Source of the DNA: Bacteroidia bacterium
GTDB lineage: Bacteria > Bacteroidota > Bacteroidia > UKL13-3
Direction: 5' to 3'
DNA length: 64,000 bases
Assembly (NCBI GenBank): GCA_023151275.1
Contig: JAKLJI010000012.1
Location: forward strand, 1 to 64,000
The translations under genes and the position numbers were made by a program. This document shows, piece by piece, positions 26,856 through 37,800 of the stretch (the first letter of the stretch is position 1; each line of letters opens with the position of its first letter). The notes under the pieces were generated by a model. It made no database searches. It saw only the letters and a list, made by a program, of their open reading frames with translations, and had not been told where the DNA came from.

Positions 26856-28883
26856 GTGCAGTTAAGAAGTTCCATAGTTCAACTCGTATCTGGTGCCAGC
26901 CTTGTGCTGGCACCTTTTTTAGCTTTTACGCAGCAAGCTAAACAAGATAGTTTGCGGCAAAAAAACTTGGATTTGGACGAATGTATTATTACCGGACAAT
27001 ACCAGGAGACCAGCATGCGGAAATCGGTTTACCGCATAAAAACAATCGACAGCCAACGTATCCAAGCTCAAGGAGCATTTAACATACAGCAAGTATTAAG
27101 CAATGAACTGAATGTTAGAATTCTTCAGGACCCAATTCTAGGTTCTGCGGTAAAACTGCAAGGGGTTGGAGGAAACAATGTAAAAGTTCTAATAGATGGA
27201 GTTCCGGTATTGGGAAGGGAAGGTGGAAACATAGACCTCACACAAATAAACCTGAACCAGGTGGATAGAATTGAACTTGTTGAAGGCCCAATGAGCGTTA
27301 ATTTTGGAACGGATGCCTTAGGTGGAGTGATTAATATAATAACTAAAAGGCCAAAACGGGAACGCACACAAGGTAACCTGAGAGCACATGCCGAGTCGGT
27401 TTATCAGGTTAATTTTGACGGTTCAGTTCAGGTACAAAAAGGAAAAAATGGGTTTTCTGCTGGTTTAGGTAGGAATTTTTTTGGAGGCTATTCAGAAAAT
27501 CCAACATCCAGAACCAAACTCTGGAAACCACGGACGCAATACAATGCTAACCTCGATTTTAGTCGCTACATAAACAAAGGAATGATTCGGTGGTCGAATC
27601 AGCTTTTTAGGGAGAAGCTAAGCAACCGGGGAGAACCTGAAGTTGATTGGACCAAAGCAACCGCAATTGATCAATACTTTTTTACAAATCGTTTTGGAAG
27701 CTCCTTGTTTTTTGACTTCAAACCCGAGAAAAAAAGAAATTTAAACTTGGTAATCGCCTATAATTTTTACCAACGTTCATTAGAAACTACTTTAAAAAAC
27801 CTGGTTACATTATCAGAAACTCCAGTACCATCAAGTACAGCAAGAGACACTACTCGCTTTCATCAATGGATGAGTCGGGGCACCTACTCAAACGTTGCTC
27901 TGAATAAAAGCATTGCCTATCAGCTTGGATATGAAGTAAATACTGAAACTGCATCTGGCTCAAGAATTGTTGACCAACAAACCATTTCCGACTTCAGTTG
28001 CTTTGGTTCCATGGAAATAAAAGCCGGAAATCGCTTGTTAATGAGACCTGCAATGCGCATCAGTAAGCACTCCTTGTTCAGTGTTCCTTTGATGCCATCC
28101 TTCAATATTAAATTTGATTTCAACGAGTTTGTTCAGTTGAGAGGAAGTTATGGTAAAGGATTCAGAGCTCCGGGCATGAAAGAGCTTTTCCTTCAATTTG
28201 CTGATGTAAACCACAATATTGAAGGAAATCCGAATTTAAAACCGGAACACTCAGATAATATGCAAGTATCCATTGCTTTTGATCACAAGGAGGAAAACAG
28301 AGTTTTTAGACTTGAGCCTTCTCTCTTTTACAATCGGATTAGTGATATGATAGGATTAGCCAGGACTGGAATTGGAAACAATGCAGGCTTTCGTTATTTT
28401 AACCTCAACAGTTTTGAAAGTCACGGGCTAAACATAAATACAGAATACAGAAGACCTGTTTACTCCGTTTCTATTGGCTATGCATTGACTGGGAATAAAA
28501 ATTCATTTGGAAATCAAGCAAGCATAGACCAATTCTTTTATTCTCAAGAATTTAGATTGAATTGTAGCTACCATATTGAAAAAGTTGGGTTGGGAATAAA
28601 CTTTTTCTCAAAATACAACGGACGCTACCAAAGCTTTCAATACCTTGCAGAAACCAACACCACTGCAATAACGAGTATGGATGGATTTTTCCTTGCTGAC
28701 CTTTCCATGAATAAGAGCCTTTTCAAGAAAAAACTTGATATTCATGTTGGTGTGAAAAATCTCAATAACCTTACGAATATCAACGGTAATTTCTCAACGG
28801 GACCGCATGGAGGATTAACCAATTCAGCCATGCTAGGAATGGGGCGAATATTTTTCACGAGCCTTAACTATAAGCTTAATTAA
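26856..28883 (+). CDS. TonB-dependent outer membrane receptor, HmuR-like
   Basis: The 675-residue protein starts at a GTG directly after the stop of the HmuY-like gene and has a signal peptide. The plug domain (about 40-165) contains DECIITGQYQE, VKVLIDGVPV, DRIELVEGPMSVNFGTDALGGVINIITK, and a 22-strand barrel follows, with GSYGKGFRAPGMKELF and the NPNLKPEHSDN segment typical of heme and siderophore receptors, ending in an aromatic-containing last strand. There is no N-terminal carboxypeptidase-like domain, so it is not a SusC-type receptor. It lies between two HmuY-like genes, which makes heme the best guess for the ligand. TonB, ExbB and ExbD are not in the window. Confidence 0.88.
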   Translation: MQLRSSIVQLVSGASLVLAPFLAFTQQAKQDSLRQKNLDLDECIITGQYQETSMRKSVYRIKTIDSQRIQAQGAFNIQQVLSNELNVRILQDPILGSAVKLQGVGGNNVKVLIDGVPVLGREGGNIDLTQINLNQVDRIELVEGPMSVNFGTDALGGVINIITKRPKRERTQGNLRAHAESVYQVNFDGSVQVQKGKNGFSAGLGRNFFGGYSENPTSRTKLWKPRTQYNANLDFSRYINKGMIRWSNQLFREKLSNRGEPEVDWTKATAIDQYFFTNRFGSSLFFDFKPEKKRNLNLVIAYNFYQRSLETTLKNLVTLSETPVPSSTARDTTRFHQWMSRGTYSNVALNKSIAYQLGYEVNTETASGSRIVDQQTISDFSCFGSMEIKAGNRLLMRPAMRISKHSLFSVPLMPSFNIKFDFNEFVQLRGSYGKGFRAPGMKELFLQFADVNHNIEGNPNLKPEHSDNMQVSIAFDHKEENRVFRLEPSLFYNRISDMIGLARTGIGNNAGFRYFNLNSFESHGLNINTEYRRPVYSVSIGYALTGNKNSFGNQASIDQFFYSQEFRLNCSYHIEKVGLGINFFSKYNGRYQSFQYLAETNTTAITSMDGFFLADLSMNKSLFKKKLDIHVGVKNLNNLTNINGNFSTGPHGGLTNSAMLGMGRIFFTSLNYKLN

Positions 28884-28900
28884 AGAGAGTCAGACCGAAC

Positions 28901-29917
28901 ATGAGATTAACTGCTTTAATTCAACTCGCCTTCTGTCTGGCAATTTTGGGATTAGGCTCTTGTGAAAAGGAAGAAACTCCTTACAAGCTCCCTCCCAAAC
29001 CACATGGCAATATTCGGATAAGCCAAATAAATCTAGGGGAAAACTATGAGGAACAGATTTATATCCATTTACTTGACTCTCCATCAATAAAGGCGAGTTT
29101 TGATGGAAACAGTTGGGATTTGAGCTTTGAATCAAGTCCGTGGGGCAATCGAATTTACCTTAATGGAGGAAAAGGCGTTTTGGTTGCAAACTCTGGAAAC
29201 AAAACCTTTATCCGAATTTCAGAACCTGAATACTTAAATTACCGTTGGGATGAGGCCAGTGGCGGAGATTCTCTCGCACTAAAAAATTGGTGCGATAACA
29301 GAGGAATTTCGTTTGACAGCATTTATGTAATCGACCGTGGCCCTGGAGCTCCTGCCGCCACAAGGTACTTTCAGATGCGAATCAAACTTGTAGATGCAAC
29401 CCATTACGAACTTGAGGTAGCTGACTTAAAAGCCAAGCAAATTTCAACCTTTACTATTCAAAAAGACCCAAGTAAACAATTGGTTTTTTATTCCTATGAT
29501 ACTCCTACCAAAACCTTGAATCTTGAACCTGCTCGAGAAGACTGGCACTTGGTGTTTTTACGATACAGATGGATTTACTACGATTTTAAGCCTCCCTTGC
29601 TTTACACTGTAACTGGAATTCATATCAATCAGGAATTAATGCAAGTTGGGGTTGATAGCACCTTGCTGTTCGAAAACATTAGTTTGAAGGACAGCAGTAA
29701 GTTTGAATTTAGCAGCGACAGGGACCAAATTGGATTCGATTGGAAAAATTACGATTTCCAGAGTGGGAAATACAAAACTCGGAACTATGTAACCTATTTG
29801 ATTCGTTTGAAGAATTCAGGTAAGAATCGTTACTTTAAACTGCGCTTTATTGATTTTTATTCCAGCAGCGGACTTAAAGGTTCGCCAAAATTTGAAATTG
29901 AAGAACTAGAACCATGA
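28901..29917 (+). CDS. HmuY-family lipoprotein
   Basis: The 338-residue product has a lipoprotein signal with the lipobox LGSC (Cys21) followed by EKEE. The mature part fits HmuY: NSWDLSFESS, DWHLVFLRYRW near residue 210, IGFDWKNYDF and the closing YFKLRFIDFYSSSGLKGSP, a hallmark of the family C-terminus. HmuY proteins are heme carriers on the cell surface. It begins 17 bases after the receptor gene and overlaps the next gene by 4 bases. Unlike the first HmuY-like protein it has no T9SS domain and is anchored by its lipid. Confidence 0.85.
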   Translation: MRLTALIQLAFCLAILGLGSCEKEETPYKLPPKPHGNIRISQINLGENYEEQIYIHLLDSPSIKASFDGNSWDLSFESSPWGNRIYLNGGKGVLVANSGNKTFIRISEPEYLNYRWDEASGGDSLALKNWCDNRGISFDSIYVIDRGPGAPAATRYFQMRIKLVDATHYELEVADLKAKQISTFTIQKDPSKQLVFYSYDTPTKTLNLEPAREDWHLVFLRYRWIYYDFKPPLLYTVTGIHINQELMQVGVDSTLLFENISLKDSSKFEFSSDRDQIGFDWKNYDFQSGKYKTRNYVTYLIRLKNSGKNRYFKLRFIDFYSSSGLKGSPKFEIEELEP

Positions 29918-30957
29918 AAAAACTCGTAGCAGGATTATTTTTTGCAATTCCCGGCTTGCTAACCGCACAGGAAAAACCTGAACCCCATTTAAAAAACCTT
30001 CGCCAAATCAGCTTTGGCGGAGATAATGCGGAGGCCTACTTCAGCCCGGACAGTAAAAAAATTGCATTTCAAAGTAATAATAAGAAATGGGGGCTAAGCT
30101 GCGACCAGATTTTCATGATGGATTTGCAAAATCCAATAAAGGATTCAACGCAAAAGGCAAACCTAATTTCAACCGGAAAAGGAAGAACAACTTGTTCCTA
30201 CTACATGCCCGACAATAAGCATATTTTATATGCATCAACCCATTTGGGGTCGGAATCTTGTCCACCAGAACCACCACCATCAGGCAAATACTTATGGGCT
30301 ATATATCCTGAGTTTGACATTTTTGTGGCCGATGAAAAAGGCACTCTGGTAAAGCAACTCACCAAAACTGAGGGTTATGATGCAGAGGCCACCGTGAGTC
30401 CAAAAGGCGATAAAATTGTTTTCACAAGCACAAGAAACGGAGATTTGGATCTGTACATTATGGACATTGATGGTCGAAATGTGAAGCAAATAACTTTTGG
30501 CTTAGGCTATGATGGAGGTGCCTTTTTCTCGCCAGATGGAAAGAAATTGGTATTTCGGGCATCTAGGCCTCAAACTGAACAAGAAATTGCCGAGTACAAA
30601 GAACTTTTAGCCAAAGGTTTGGTAGCTCCAACCAATATGGAAATCTACACCTGCAACGTAGATGGTAGTGATTTGAAGAAAATCACTTCACTGGGAAAAG
30701 CCAACTGGGCTCCCTTTTATCATCCCTCAGGAAAGAAAATAATTTTCTCCTCCAATCACCATTCAGCACGTGGTTATGATTTTCAGCTTTACATGATAAA
30801 CGAAGATGGTAGCGGATTAGAACAAATAACCTTCAATAGCATGTTCAACGCATTTCCCATGTTTTCACCAGATGGCAAAAAGCTGATTTTCTCATCAAAC
30901 AGGAACAACGGCGGCACGCGCGATACCAATTTGTTTCTTGCAGATTGGAAAGATTAG
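29914..30957 (+). CDS. TolB-like PD40 beta-propeller, secreted
   Basis: The 347-residue precursor has a signal peptide (MKKLVAGLFFAIPGLLTAQ) and five to six WD40-like PD40 repeats with the signatures AYFSPDSKKIAFQSN, ATVSPKGDKIVFTSTRNGDLDLY, AFFSPDGKKLVFRA, PFYHPSGKKIIFSSN and PMFSPDGKKLIFSSNRN. Such propellers usually mediate protein contacts in the periplasm; some belong to peptidase families but no catalytic domain follows here. The start codon overlaps the HmuY lipoprotein stop by 4 bases, so it is the last gene of the heme-type operon. Its job there is not evident. Confidence 0.85.
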   Translation: MKKLVAGLFFAIPGLLTAQEKPEPHLKNLRQISFGGDNAEAYFSPDSKKIAFQSNNKKWGLSCDQIFMMDLQNPIKDSTQKANLISTGKGRTTCSYYMPDNKHILYASTHLGSESCPPEPPPSGKYLWAIYPEFDIFVADEKGTLVKQLTKTEGYDAEATVSPKGDKIVFTSTRNGDLDLYIMDIDGRNVKQITFGLGYDGGAFFSPDGKKLVFRASRPQTEQEIAEYKELLAKGLVAPTNMEIYTCNVDGSDLKKITSLGKANWAPFYHPSGKKIIFSSNHHSARGYDFQLYMINEDGSGLEQITFNSMFNAFPMFSPDGKKLIFSSNRNNGGTRDTNLFLADWKD

Positions 30958-31013
30958 ACTAATGAGTAATCAAACCAAAACATTTAACCCACTTGGATTT
31001 GCAGTAAATCCAT

Positions 31014-31057
31014 CAAAAAAGGGGGAATTCAGTCATTGCTGAATTCCCCCTTTTTCT
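31014..31057. terminator. Bidirectional terminator between convergent genes
   Basis: A 17-bp perfect stem (AAAAAGGGGGAATTCAG with CTGAATTCCCCCTTTTT, loop TCATTG) lies between the end of the PD40 gene and the end of the first giant T9SS gene. A and T runs on both sides allow it to act on both strands. Confidence 0.9.
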
Positions 31058-31071
31058 GTGATTTGATAAGT

Positions 31072-34000
31072 TTATTGAATGCTCAATGTTTGAGAGAAGG
31101 AAGACGAGCGACCTTCTATCTTCATCAAGTAGTTACCGGCTGGCAAATCACCAACCTGCAATGGAACTGAATTTCCCGAAATAATTTGCTTTGTTTCACT
31201 CTTAGACCAGGCTTTAATTTCCGTCCCTGAAGTAGTGTAAAGTACAATTTTAACACCGTCGCGTTCCGCATCCGGAAGTGAAATAAATACCTTGCCTTCT
31301 TTAACCGGATTGGGGTAAACTTTGAATCCAGATTTAAGCAATTTCTTCAATCCAACAGTTGTTAATGTTTTTCCTGAACCTGATGCGAAAGTTGAAGTCA
31401 AATATACCGGCAATCCTTCGCTATCATTGAACTCAAAGACTGCAAGGTGGTAAACTTGGTCTGAAACTAATCCATTTAAAAGAATCTCATTAACATTCCC
31501 TGAAGCAACAACCAAAGAACCATCGGATAATGTATCACCGATTTCAGGGAAATAGGCCTTTCCATCCATCGGGATACCCGTAACGGCTGCATCTTTCTTA
31601 AGAACTACTAAGCGTTTCTCTCCATTTCCCGGAGTCCATGCAAAACGCAAAGAATCTACACCTGACGAAACCAAACTCAAATTGGTTGAGGCTTGTGTAG
31701 GCGCTTGTATAGATGTTTTTGTTACAGCAACAACCTGTGGGAATGTGCTAGTTAGATAATTCGCAGTTAATTGAGCTCCATTATACTCAATAACTGCAAA
31801 CGCATAGGAAGTTAACTGAGAAAGACCTTTCACTGTAACACTGTTACCAGAACCTACATAAACCACCCTTTCATACTGAGATAAGTAAGAAGAATTCCCA
31901 TTGAAGAAATTATCCGTTTCATAAACAATACCTGTTTGAGGCATTGTACGAACACTATCATTTTCTGAGGCGATTACAATGCGTGAAGATCCGGAACCAT
32001 TTGTCCAACTCAATTGAATTTCATTTGTGCTAGTTGAAACAACTGTTAATCCTGTTGCAGGGGTTGCCGGAAGTGCACCAAGTTGAAGAGTGGTAAACGA
32101 TGTTGATGCAGGATTAACCTTATTCAAACGAGTCAACAAATTGAAGCCATTGTATTCATAAACTTCAAAATTGTAAGTGGTGTTTTGCAAAAGATCACTA
32201 ACAAAACATGAGTCTCCGCTTCCTTTGTAAACAACAAAATTTCCTGTACCGAGTTCACTTCCGTTACCAAAAGTTGAAGAGGCAAAATAGGTTGTGCTGT
32301 CAGAAGGTACTACTTGGGAATTGCTAGCAGCACGTCCAATGACAATACGTTCGGAACCATTACCACTTGTCCACTTTAATTTTGCAGAATTTAATGTGAT
32401 TTCACTTGCAGTTAAAGCAGTTGCCTGAACAGTTGGTGGCTGGAAAGACTCTGGGGTAGTGAAGGAAATCCTTGCAGGATTTGAAACCAAATAGGTAGTA
32501 TAAGAACCAAAACCGTTGTATTCAAAGCTTGCCAGGTGATAGGTTGTATTAAAATTCAAACCTGTAATTTCCACCAACGTGTCTGATCCTGCCAGAGCAA
32601 CAAATGAACTAGCAATTGGCTGGCCTGCACCAAAAGAAGATGAAGAGGAATAAACCTGACCGTCTGAAGGAATGGTGTCAACAACACTATTTTGTTTAAT
32701 AAGCAACAAGCGTTTTGCTCCGTTACCAGGAATTATGGCCACTTTGGCGGAAACAGCTGTTAAACTTCTTAACTGAATCGCTGCCGACTGCTGAGTTGGA
32801 GTTTGGGTAAGCAGGTCAACAATTGCAAGGTTCTCTTTGAAGGATTGAGTGGTATTGATTTCAAAATTTCCTGACAAAATCAATCTGTCATCCACTTTAA
32901 ACATTTTTCTCACTGCTCCTGAAGTTATGCTTACGGGGAATTCTAAGCTATTTCCAGAAGGAAAAGCAAAAGTTAATAATCCATTTTTGGCTTGACTTGA
33001 AATCTGGCCACCTAAGAATAGGGTATTGTTATCATACAACAAAGCAGATGGTGTACCCGAATACTGATATGACAAGGAAGTAACGTTACCGGTTGTCAAG
33101 TCAGCAGAAATCAACCCGGAAACCGACTGGGCACCAGACATTGAAAATGGTCCAGTTAGCAAAGCAGAGTTTGGCAACAAAATGAAATCATTAACAGAGG
33201 AATCAAGCTGGAGATTAATTGATTTCAAATCACCGTTGGATGAGAGCGAGAATGCCGCAAATGAACGTCTTGGTAATGAGTTAACTTGAGTGAACTCACC
33301 AGAAATGTATAAATCCGGTCCTTGCACCTGCATCTTTCTAACTTCTGCATCAACTGCCGGAGCCCAAGGATTTAGGTTTCCATTGATTAAACTTAATGAT
33401 GCAATATTCAGGCGTGTGCTATCTCCAAATCCTGAAAAATTTCCACCTACATAAATGGAGTTTCCAAGGATTGCAGTGGCGTAGACTTGGCCATTGCATC
33501 CAGGATCCCAATTTTGAAGTGTTCCATCGGTGGTGTCCACCATGGCCAATCCGTACCTTAAGTTCTGGTTGATACTGCTAAACGCCCCAGCTAATACTAT
33601 ATTCCCAGAGTTGATTTCCATAGAATGAATGGGGCCATCAGCTTGTAGATTCCAATTCAACAACTCCCCTGTTTTGTAATCAAGTGCAGCAAAATAGCGC
33701 TGTTGCTTACCTCCAAAACTTGAGAACTGCCCTCCAAAAATCATGAGATTCCCGGAAGCAGAAAAATCGTTTACTTTTCCATTTACTAAAGTTGATGGTT
33801 GCACCGAACCAGAAGAAGATGTAATCGCAAATCCTGCTCTGGCGTCCATACCAACCGAATTAAAATCTCCGCTAAAATGAATCAATCCATTCTGTACTTT
33901 AAGCTTTCTTACTGGTCCGTCTGTCCCTGGATCGAAATTAGACAACACTCCTGTTAACTGGTTTACTGCAGCAAGGTTTGCTCTTGAATTGGTTCCATTT

Positions 34001-34872
34001 ACTGCATTAAAACTACCGCCAGTGTACAATAAACCATTACTTCCATCTAAAGTTAATACTGCACCATCGAATTGAGGAGCCCAGAGGCGAAGTTCAGAAG
34101 TTTGAGGATTAACAGATGCAATATTGCTTCTATATACACCAGAAACAGAATCAAATGCACCTCCAATAAATAAAATTGAATCGGCAAAATACAATGAGTT
34201 GACAAGCCCATTAATTGGGAAATTTGCTGTAGCAAGCGTACCATCCATTTGCAATGCTGCCAACGAACTTCTTAATCCACCGGCGATAAAACTAAACGAG
34301 CCTCCAACCCAAATTCTTGAGCCATCGAAAGCCAGTGCATGAATAATGCCATCTGGATTAGGAGCAAATGAGCTCAAAGAATTTGTTGAAAGCTGCCATT
34401 CGGCCAAACCTATGCGGGTTTGATCATTTACAGCATTGAATGTACCTGCTATCAACAATTTATTTCCAATAACAAGCATGTTGTTTACAGGACCTGAAGG
34501 GCTACATGCAAATTGCATATCACGGCTAAAATCAGGGTTTAATGCAACCAGGTAGTGTTTTTGACCAGCTAGGGCAAAATCACCTCCAATATAAATCCTC
34601 CCTGTGGCATCGGTCACAATAGAACTAACCTTACCGTGGATTTCAATTGGAATGGTAACGCTATCGGTGTTTTCTAACGAATAGGCGCCCAAAGAACCTG
34701 TAGCCTTACCAACATAAGTAAAATCGCCACCTAAAAAAAGCTTATTTGCAGTTCGTTTCACTGCATTAATCGTTCCATTTGTCTGAGGAAAATTTCCCAA
34801 AAGCACTTGAGCTGAAGCTTGCACAAGGCTCATAAACAAAAGGGCTATTATCAATACTATTCTGTTTTTCAT
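31072..34872 (-). CDS. Giant T9SS cargo protein with propeller repeats and four FnIII-like domains
   Basis: The 1266-residue precursor has a signal peptide. Residues about 25-690 contain many repeats with the pattern (L/I)(Y/F)(I/V)GG-x-F, as in LFLGGDFTYVG, IYIGGDFALAG, IWVGGSFSFI and IYVGGNFSGFG, a propeller type. Four FnIII-like domains follow, each with GNG/GSG before a basic R-(L/I)-hydrophobic strand (PGNGAKRLLLI, SGNGSERIVIG, NGSGSSRIVIA, PGNGEKRLVVL) and ending in a (E)YNG-type turn. The C-terminus is a type A T9SS sorting domain (FKVYPNPVKEG to TLSIQ). It should be exported through T9SS and displayed on the surface. It lies 8 bases behind a 2027-residue paralogue. Confidence 0.85.
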   Translation of the reverse strand: MKNRIVLIIALLFMSLVQASAQVLLGNFPQTNGTINAVKRTANKLFLGGDFTYVGKATGSLGAYSLENTDSVTIPIEIHGKVSSIVTDATGRIYIGGDFALAGQKHYLVALNPDFSRDMQFACSPSGPVNNMLVIGNKLLIAGTFNAVNDQTRIGLAEWQLSTNSLSSFAPNPDGIIHALAFDGSRIWVGGSFSFIAGGLRSSLAALQMDGTLATANFPINGLVNSLYFADSILFIGGAFDSVSGVYRSNIASVNPQTSELRLWAPQFDGAVLTLDGSNGLLYTGGSFNAVNGTNSRANLAAVNQLTGVLSNFDPGTDGPVRKLKVQNGLIHFSGDFNSVGMDARAGFAITSSSGSVQPSTLVNGKVNDFSASGNLMIFGGQFSSFGGKQQRYFAALDYKTGELLNWNLQADGPIHSMEINSGNIVLAGAFSSINQNLRYGLAMVDTTDGTLQNWDPGCNGQVYATAILGNSIYVGGNFSGFGDSTRLNIASLSLINGNLNPWAPAVDAEVRKMQVQGPDLYISGEFTQVNSLPRRSFAAFSLSSNGDLKSINLQLDSSVNDFILLPNSALLTGPFSMSGAQSVSGLISADLTTGNVTSLSYQYSGTPSALLYDNNTLFLGGQISSQAKNGLLTFAFPSGNSLEFPVSITSGAVRKMFKVDDRLILSGNFEINTTQSFKENLAIVDLLTQTPTQQSAAIQLRSLTAVSAKVAIIPGNGAKRLLLIKQNSVVDTIPSDGQVYSSSSSFGAGQPIASSFVALAGSDTLVEITGLNFNTTYHLASFEYNGFGSYTTYLVSNPARISFTTPESFQPPTVQATALTASEITLNSAKLKWTSGNGSERIVIGRAASNSQVVPSDSTTYFASSTFGNGSELGTGNFVVYKGSGDSCFVSDLLQNTTYNFEVYEYNGFNLLTRLNKVNPASTSFTTLQLGALPATPATGLTVVSTSTNEIQLSWTNGSGSSRIVIASENDSVRTMPQTGIVYETDNFFNGNSSYLSQYERVVYVGSGNSVTVKGLSQLTSYAFAVIEYNGAQLTANYLTSTFPQVVAVTKTSIQAPTQASTNLSLVSSGVDSLRFAWTPGNGEKRLVVLKKDAAVTGIPMDGKAYFPEIGDTLSDGSLVVASGNVNEILLNGLVSDQVYHLAVFEFNDSEGLPVYLTSTFASGSGKTLTTVGLKKLLKSGFKVYPNPVKEGKVFISLPDAERDGVKIVLYTTSGTEIKAWSKSETKQIISGNSVPLQVGDLPAGNYLMKIEGRSSSFSQTLSIQ

Positions 34873-34880
34873 ACTCTAAT

Positions 34881-37800
34881 TTATTTTGTTATGGCAACTT
34901 TAATAGCTTCTATTTTTACATCATTTTTAATCACTTCAAGAATATAATATCCCTGCTCGATGCTTCCAGAGTTGATCAAGAAATCCTCAAGTCCACCTTT
35001 TGCTTCAGCCTTTTGAGAATGAACCAATTTGCCCGACAAGTCTGAAAGTTTAAACTCAATTGAACTTGATGCTTCTGTTTGCATGCGAACGTTGAATATA
35101 CCCTGATTTGGATTTGGCATTAAATCAATCGCCTCCATATCAAATTTCTTAGCATTCGAGTTAGCAACCATATCTGGACGAGAGCTGGTTGAAGGTTCTG
35201 CCATAATGGCCAAAATTTCATTTTGAGTTAAGGCCTTTTTATATATTCTAAAATCATCCATGTTGCCATTTAGCGCCTGCATTGGGCTGGACTGTCTTGA
35301 GAAGCCTAATGTCAAAGCTGCTTGTGAAAGGCCTACTTGCCCACCTGAATTTGAAGCTGAACCAATTTCTGCACCGTCAACAAAAAGTCGAATGTTATTT
35401 CCTGATTTATAAACAACCGAAATATGTGTCCAAGTATTTGGTTTAACAATGTTATTAGCAGACCAATACTGACCAACTAAATTCCAGTTGCCGTAGCTGT
35501 ATACATAGGCAACAACCTCACCATTTCTTCCAACCCAAAGACCAAGTGCTGGAGAATTAACTTTTGATAAATCACCGAAAGTAATGCAATGCCAATAATC
35601 TGAATTATTAAATGCAGGAATATTAACCCAAGACATATAGGAGATTTCGTCGAGTGCAGCACCACCTAAGATTGTTGTACCAATTGTAACATCTGCACCA
35701 CTTGTACCTGTAGCAACCAAACTACGAGCCGATTGACTAAATCTGTCACTTCCAAAAAAGCTTGTACCAACTTGGGAGGCATGGAAACCATATCCACTGT
35801 AATCGTTATAATCACCATTGAATTTGTACCAAAGAACCAAATCTGCATTGGTATTACCGGTAGAGTTTTGAAGAGATGCATTGTGCACGAACCAATCCCA
35901 CTCAGGCTGATTTTGCGAATTCATTCTAGAGTATATTTCAAATCCACTGAAATCCGCAATTCCATTGAAATAGCCCGTGAAGAAAATCTCACTTGCCGAT
36001 TTTGCAAAAATGCCCCGTCCCTCTTCATCTAAATTACCTCCAAATTTCTTAGCACTTATTGGAGCTCCATTAGACTCATAGCCAGCAACTACAACATCCA
36101 AGTTACCAGATGAAACTAAAGATTCTGAACCAAATGCCACCGTACCAGCAAAACTACCCACTACAAATACTTTGCCGGTTGGATCCATAGATAACCCTCT
36201 AAATCCATCCTGACCAATTCCACCAACTGCATTCACCCATTGGAATGAACCCGTAACCGAATCAAGTCGAGCTACAAAAGCGTCAGAAACACCTAATGAT
36301 GTTTTTGAGAACGAACCGAAAGTTGCCACATTGGAGAACAATCCAGCCAGGTAAATATTACCTCTTACATCTGTACCTACACCAAATCCGCCATCAGACC
36401 CTGGTCCTCCAAAGGATTTCGCCCAACTGAAGGCACCTCCAGAAGTTAACTTAGCAATGAATCCATTGCTTTCATTACCCGAATTAGTAAGAGTGGTTGA
36501 GCCAAAACTTGCATTTAATTTGTAGTCACCCACAACAATAACTGAACCGGAAGCATCGGTTGCAATTCCCTGGCCATAATCGTAACTGGTTCCTCCAGCA
36601 CTGATAGCCCAAGTCAAAGCACCATTTGATGAAGCAAATTTCGCAACCCAAACATCAGTTGCACCATTGGATGTTAAGGTAGTCTGTGAATTAGAGAAAG
36701 TGGCAGTTCCATGGAAATAACCTGTTACAACTGGATTTCCACTCGGATCCACTGCCACAGCAAAAGCCACATCTTGATTTGAGCCACCGAAAGATTGTAC
36801 CCACAATATGCTTCCAGAAGGACTTACTTTGGCGATGAAGGCATCGTCAGAACCATTACTCGATCTCGAAAAAGAACCAAAAGTTGCAACATTACGGAAT
36901 GAACCTACAATATAAGCATTACCTGAAGCGTCAAGAGCTACCGTAGATGCAGCATCTTCTCCAGATCCGCCGGCCGTTAAATTCCACAGAAGATTTCCTG
37001 ACTGAGAATATTTTGCCAAGAAAATGTCATTACTGCTGGAATTCACCAAATTCAAATCCATGTACATGCTACCAGCATAAGTTCCAGCAACATAAACGTT
37101 ACTTGATGCATCAAGTGCTACTCCTCCTGCAGCATCCTTTCCAGAGCTTCCAGAATACCTAGGCCAATTTGGAGGAAGGGTTTTTCCATTACCACTAACA
37201 CCATCTCTAAGGTACTTGGTCTCAGTTTGGGAGGTATAAACATTCAAAGCTGAATTGTATTCCAAGACAGAATAAAAATAATCTGTGTAAGGTTCCAAGC
37301 CGGACACTAAAACAGAACTAGCAAAACCCGCATAAACAATTTTATTGTCGCCACCTATATTTTGCGCTGATTGGAAATTTGCATTTGGAATATAAATTTG
37401 GTTATCAACAGGTAAGGTATTTACTGGTCCACCCTTTCTCGCCACTACTATTCTAAACGCACCGTTACCATTTGTCCAGCGAACCATTTGCTCGGTGCGC
37501 GCAGAAACAACTTGTACATTTGAGGCATTGACAGTTGGAGTTTGAACCAAAGGTGGGGTAGTAAACTGTACATTCCCTGGACCAACCCAGATTCCATTAA
37601 TGTAGTCATACCCGTAATAATTCTGTGTACCCGGACCGTTAGTGTTATACTCAACAACTACAAAATGATAGGTGGTATTTGGCATAAGCCCCGAAACCAC
37701 ACAACTATTTGCAGTGCCATTGTAAACTGTTTTATAATTCTGCACGGCACCATTTTTAATAACCGGTACCATGCCAGGGAAAGGATTACTCGAATTCATG

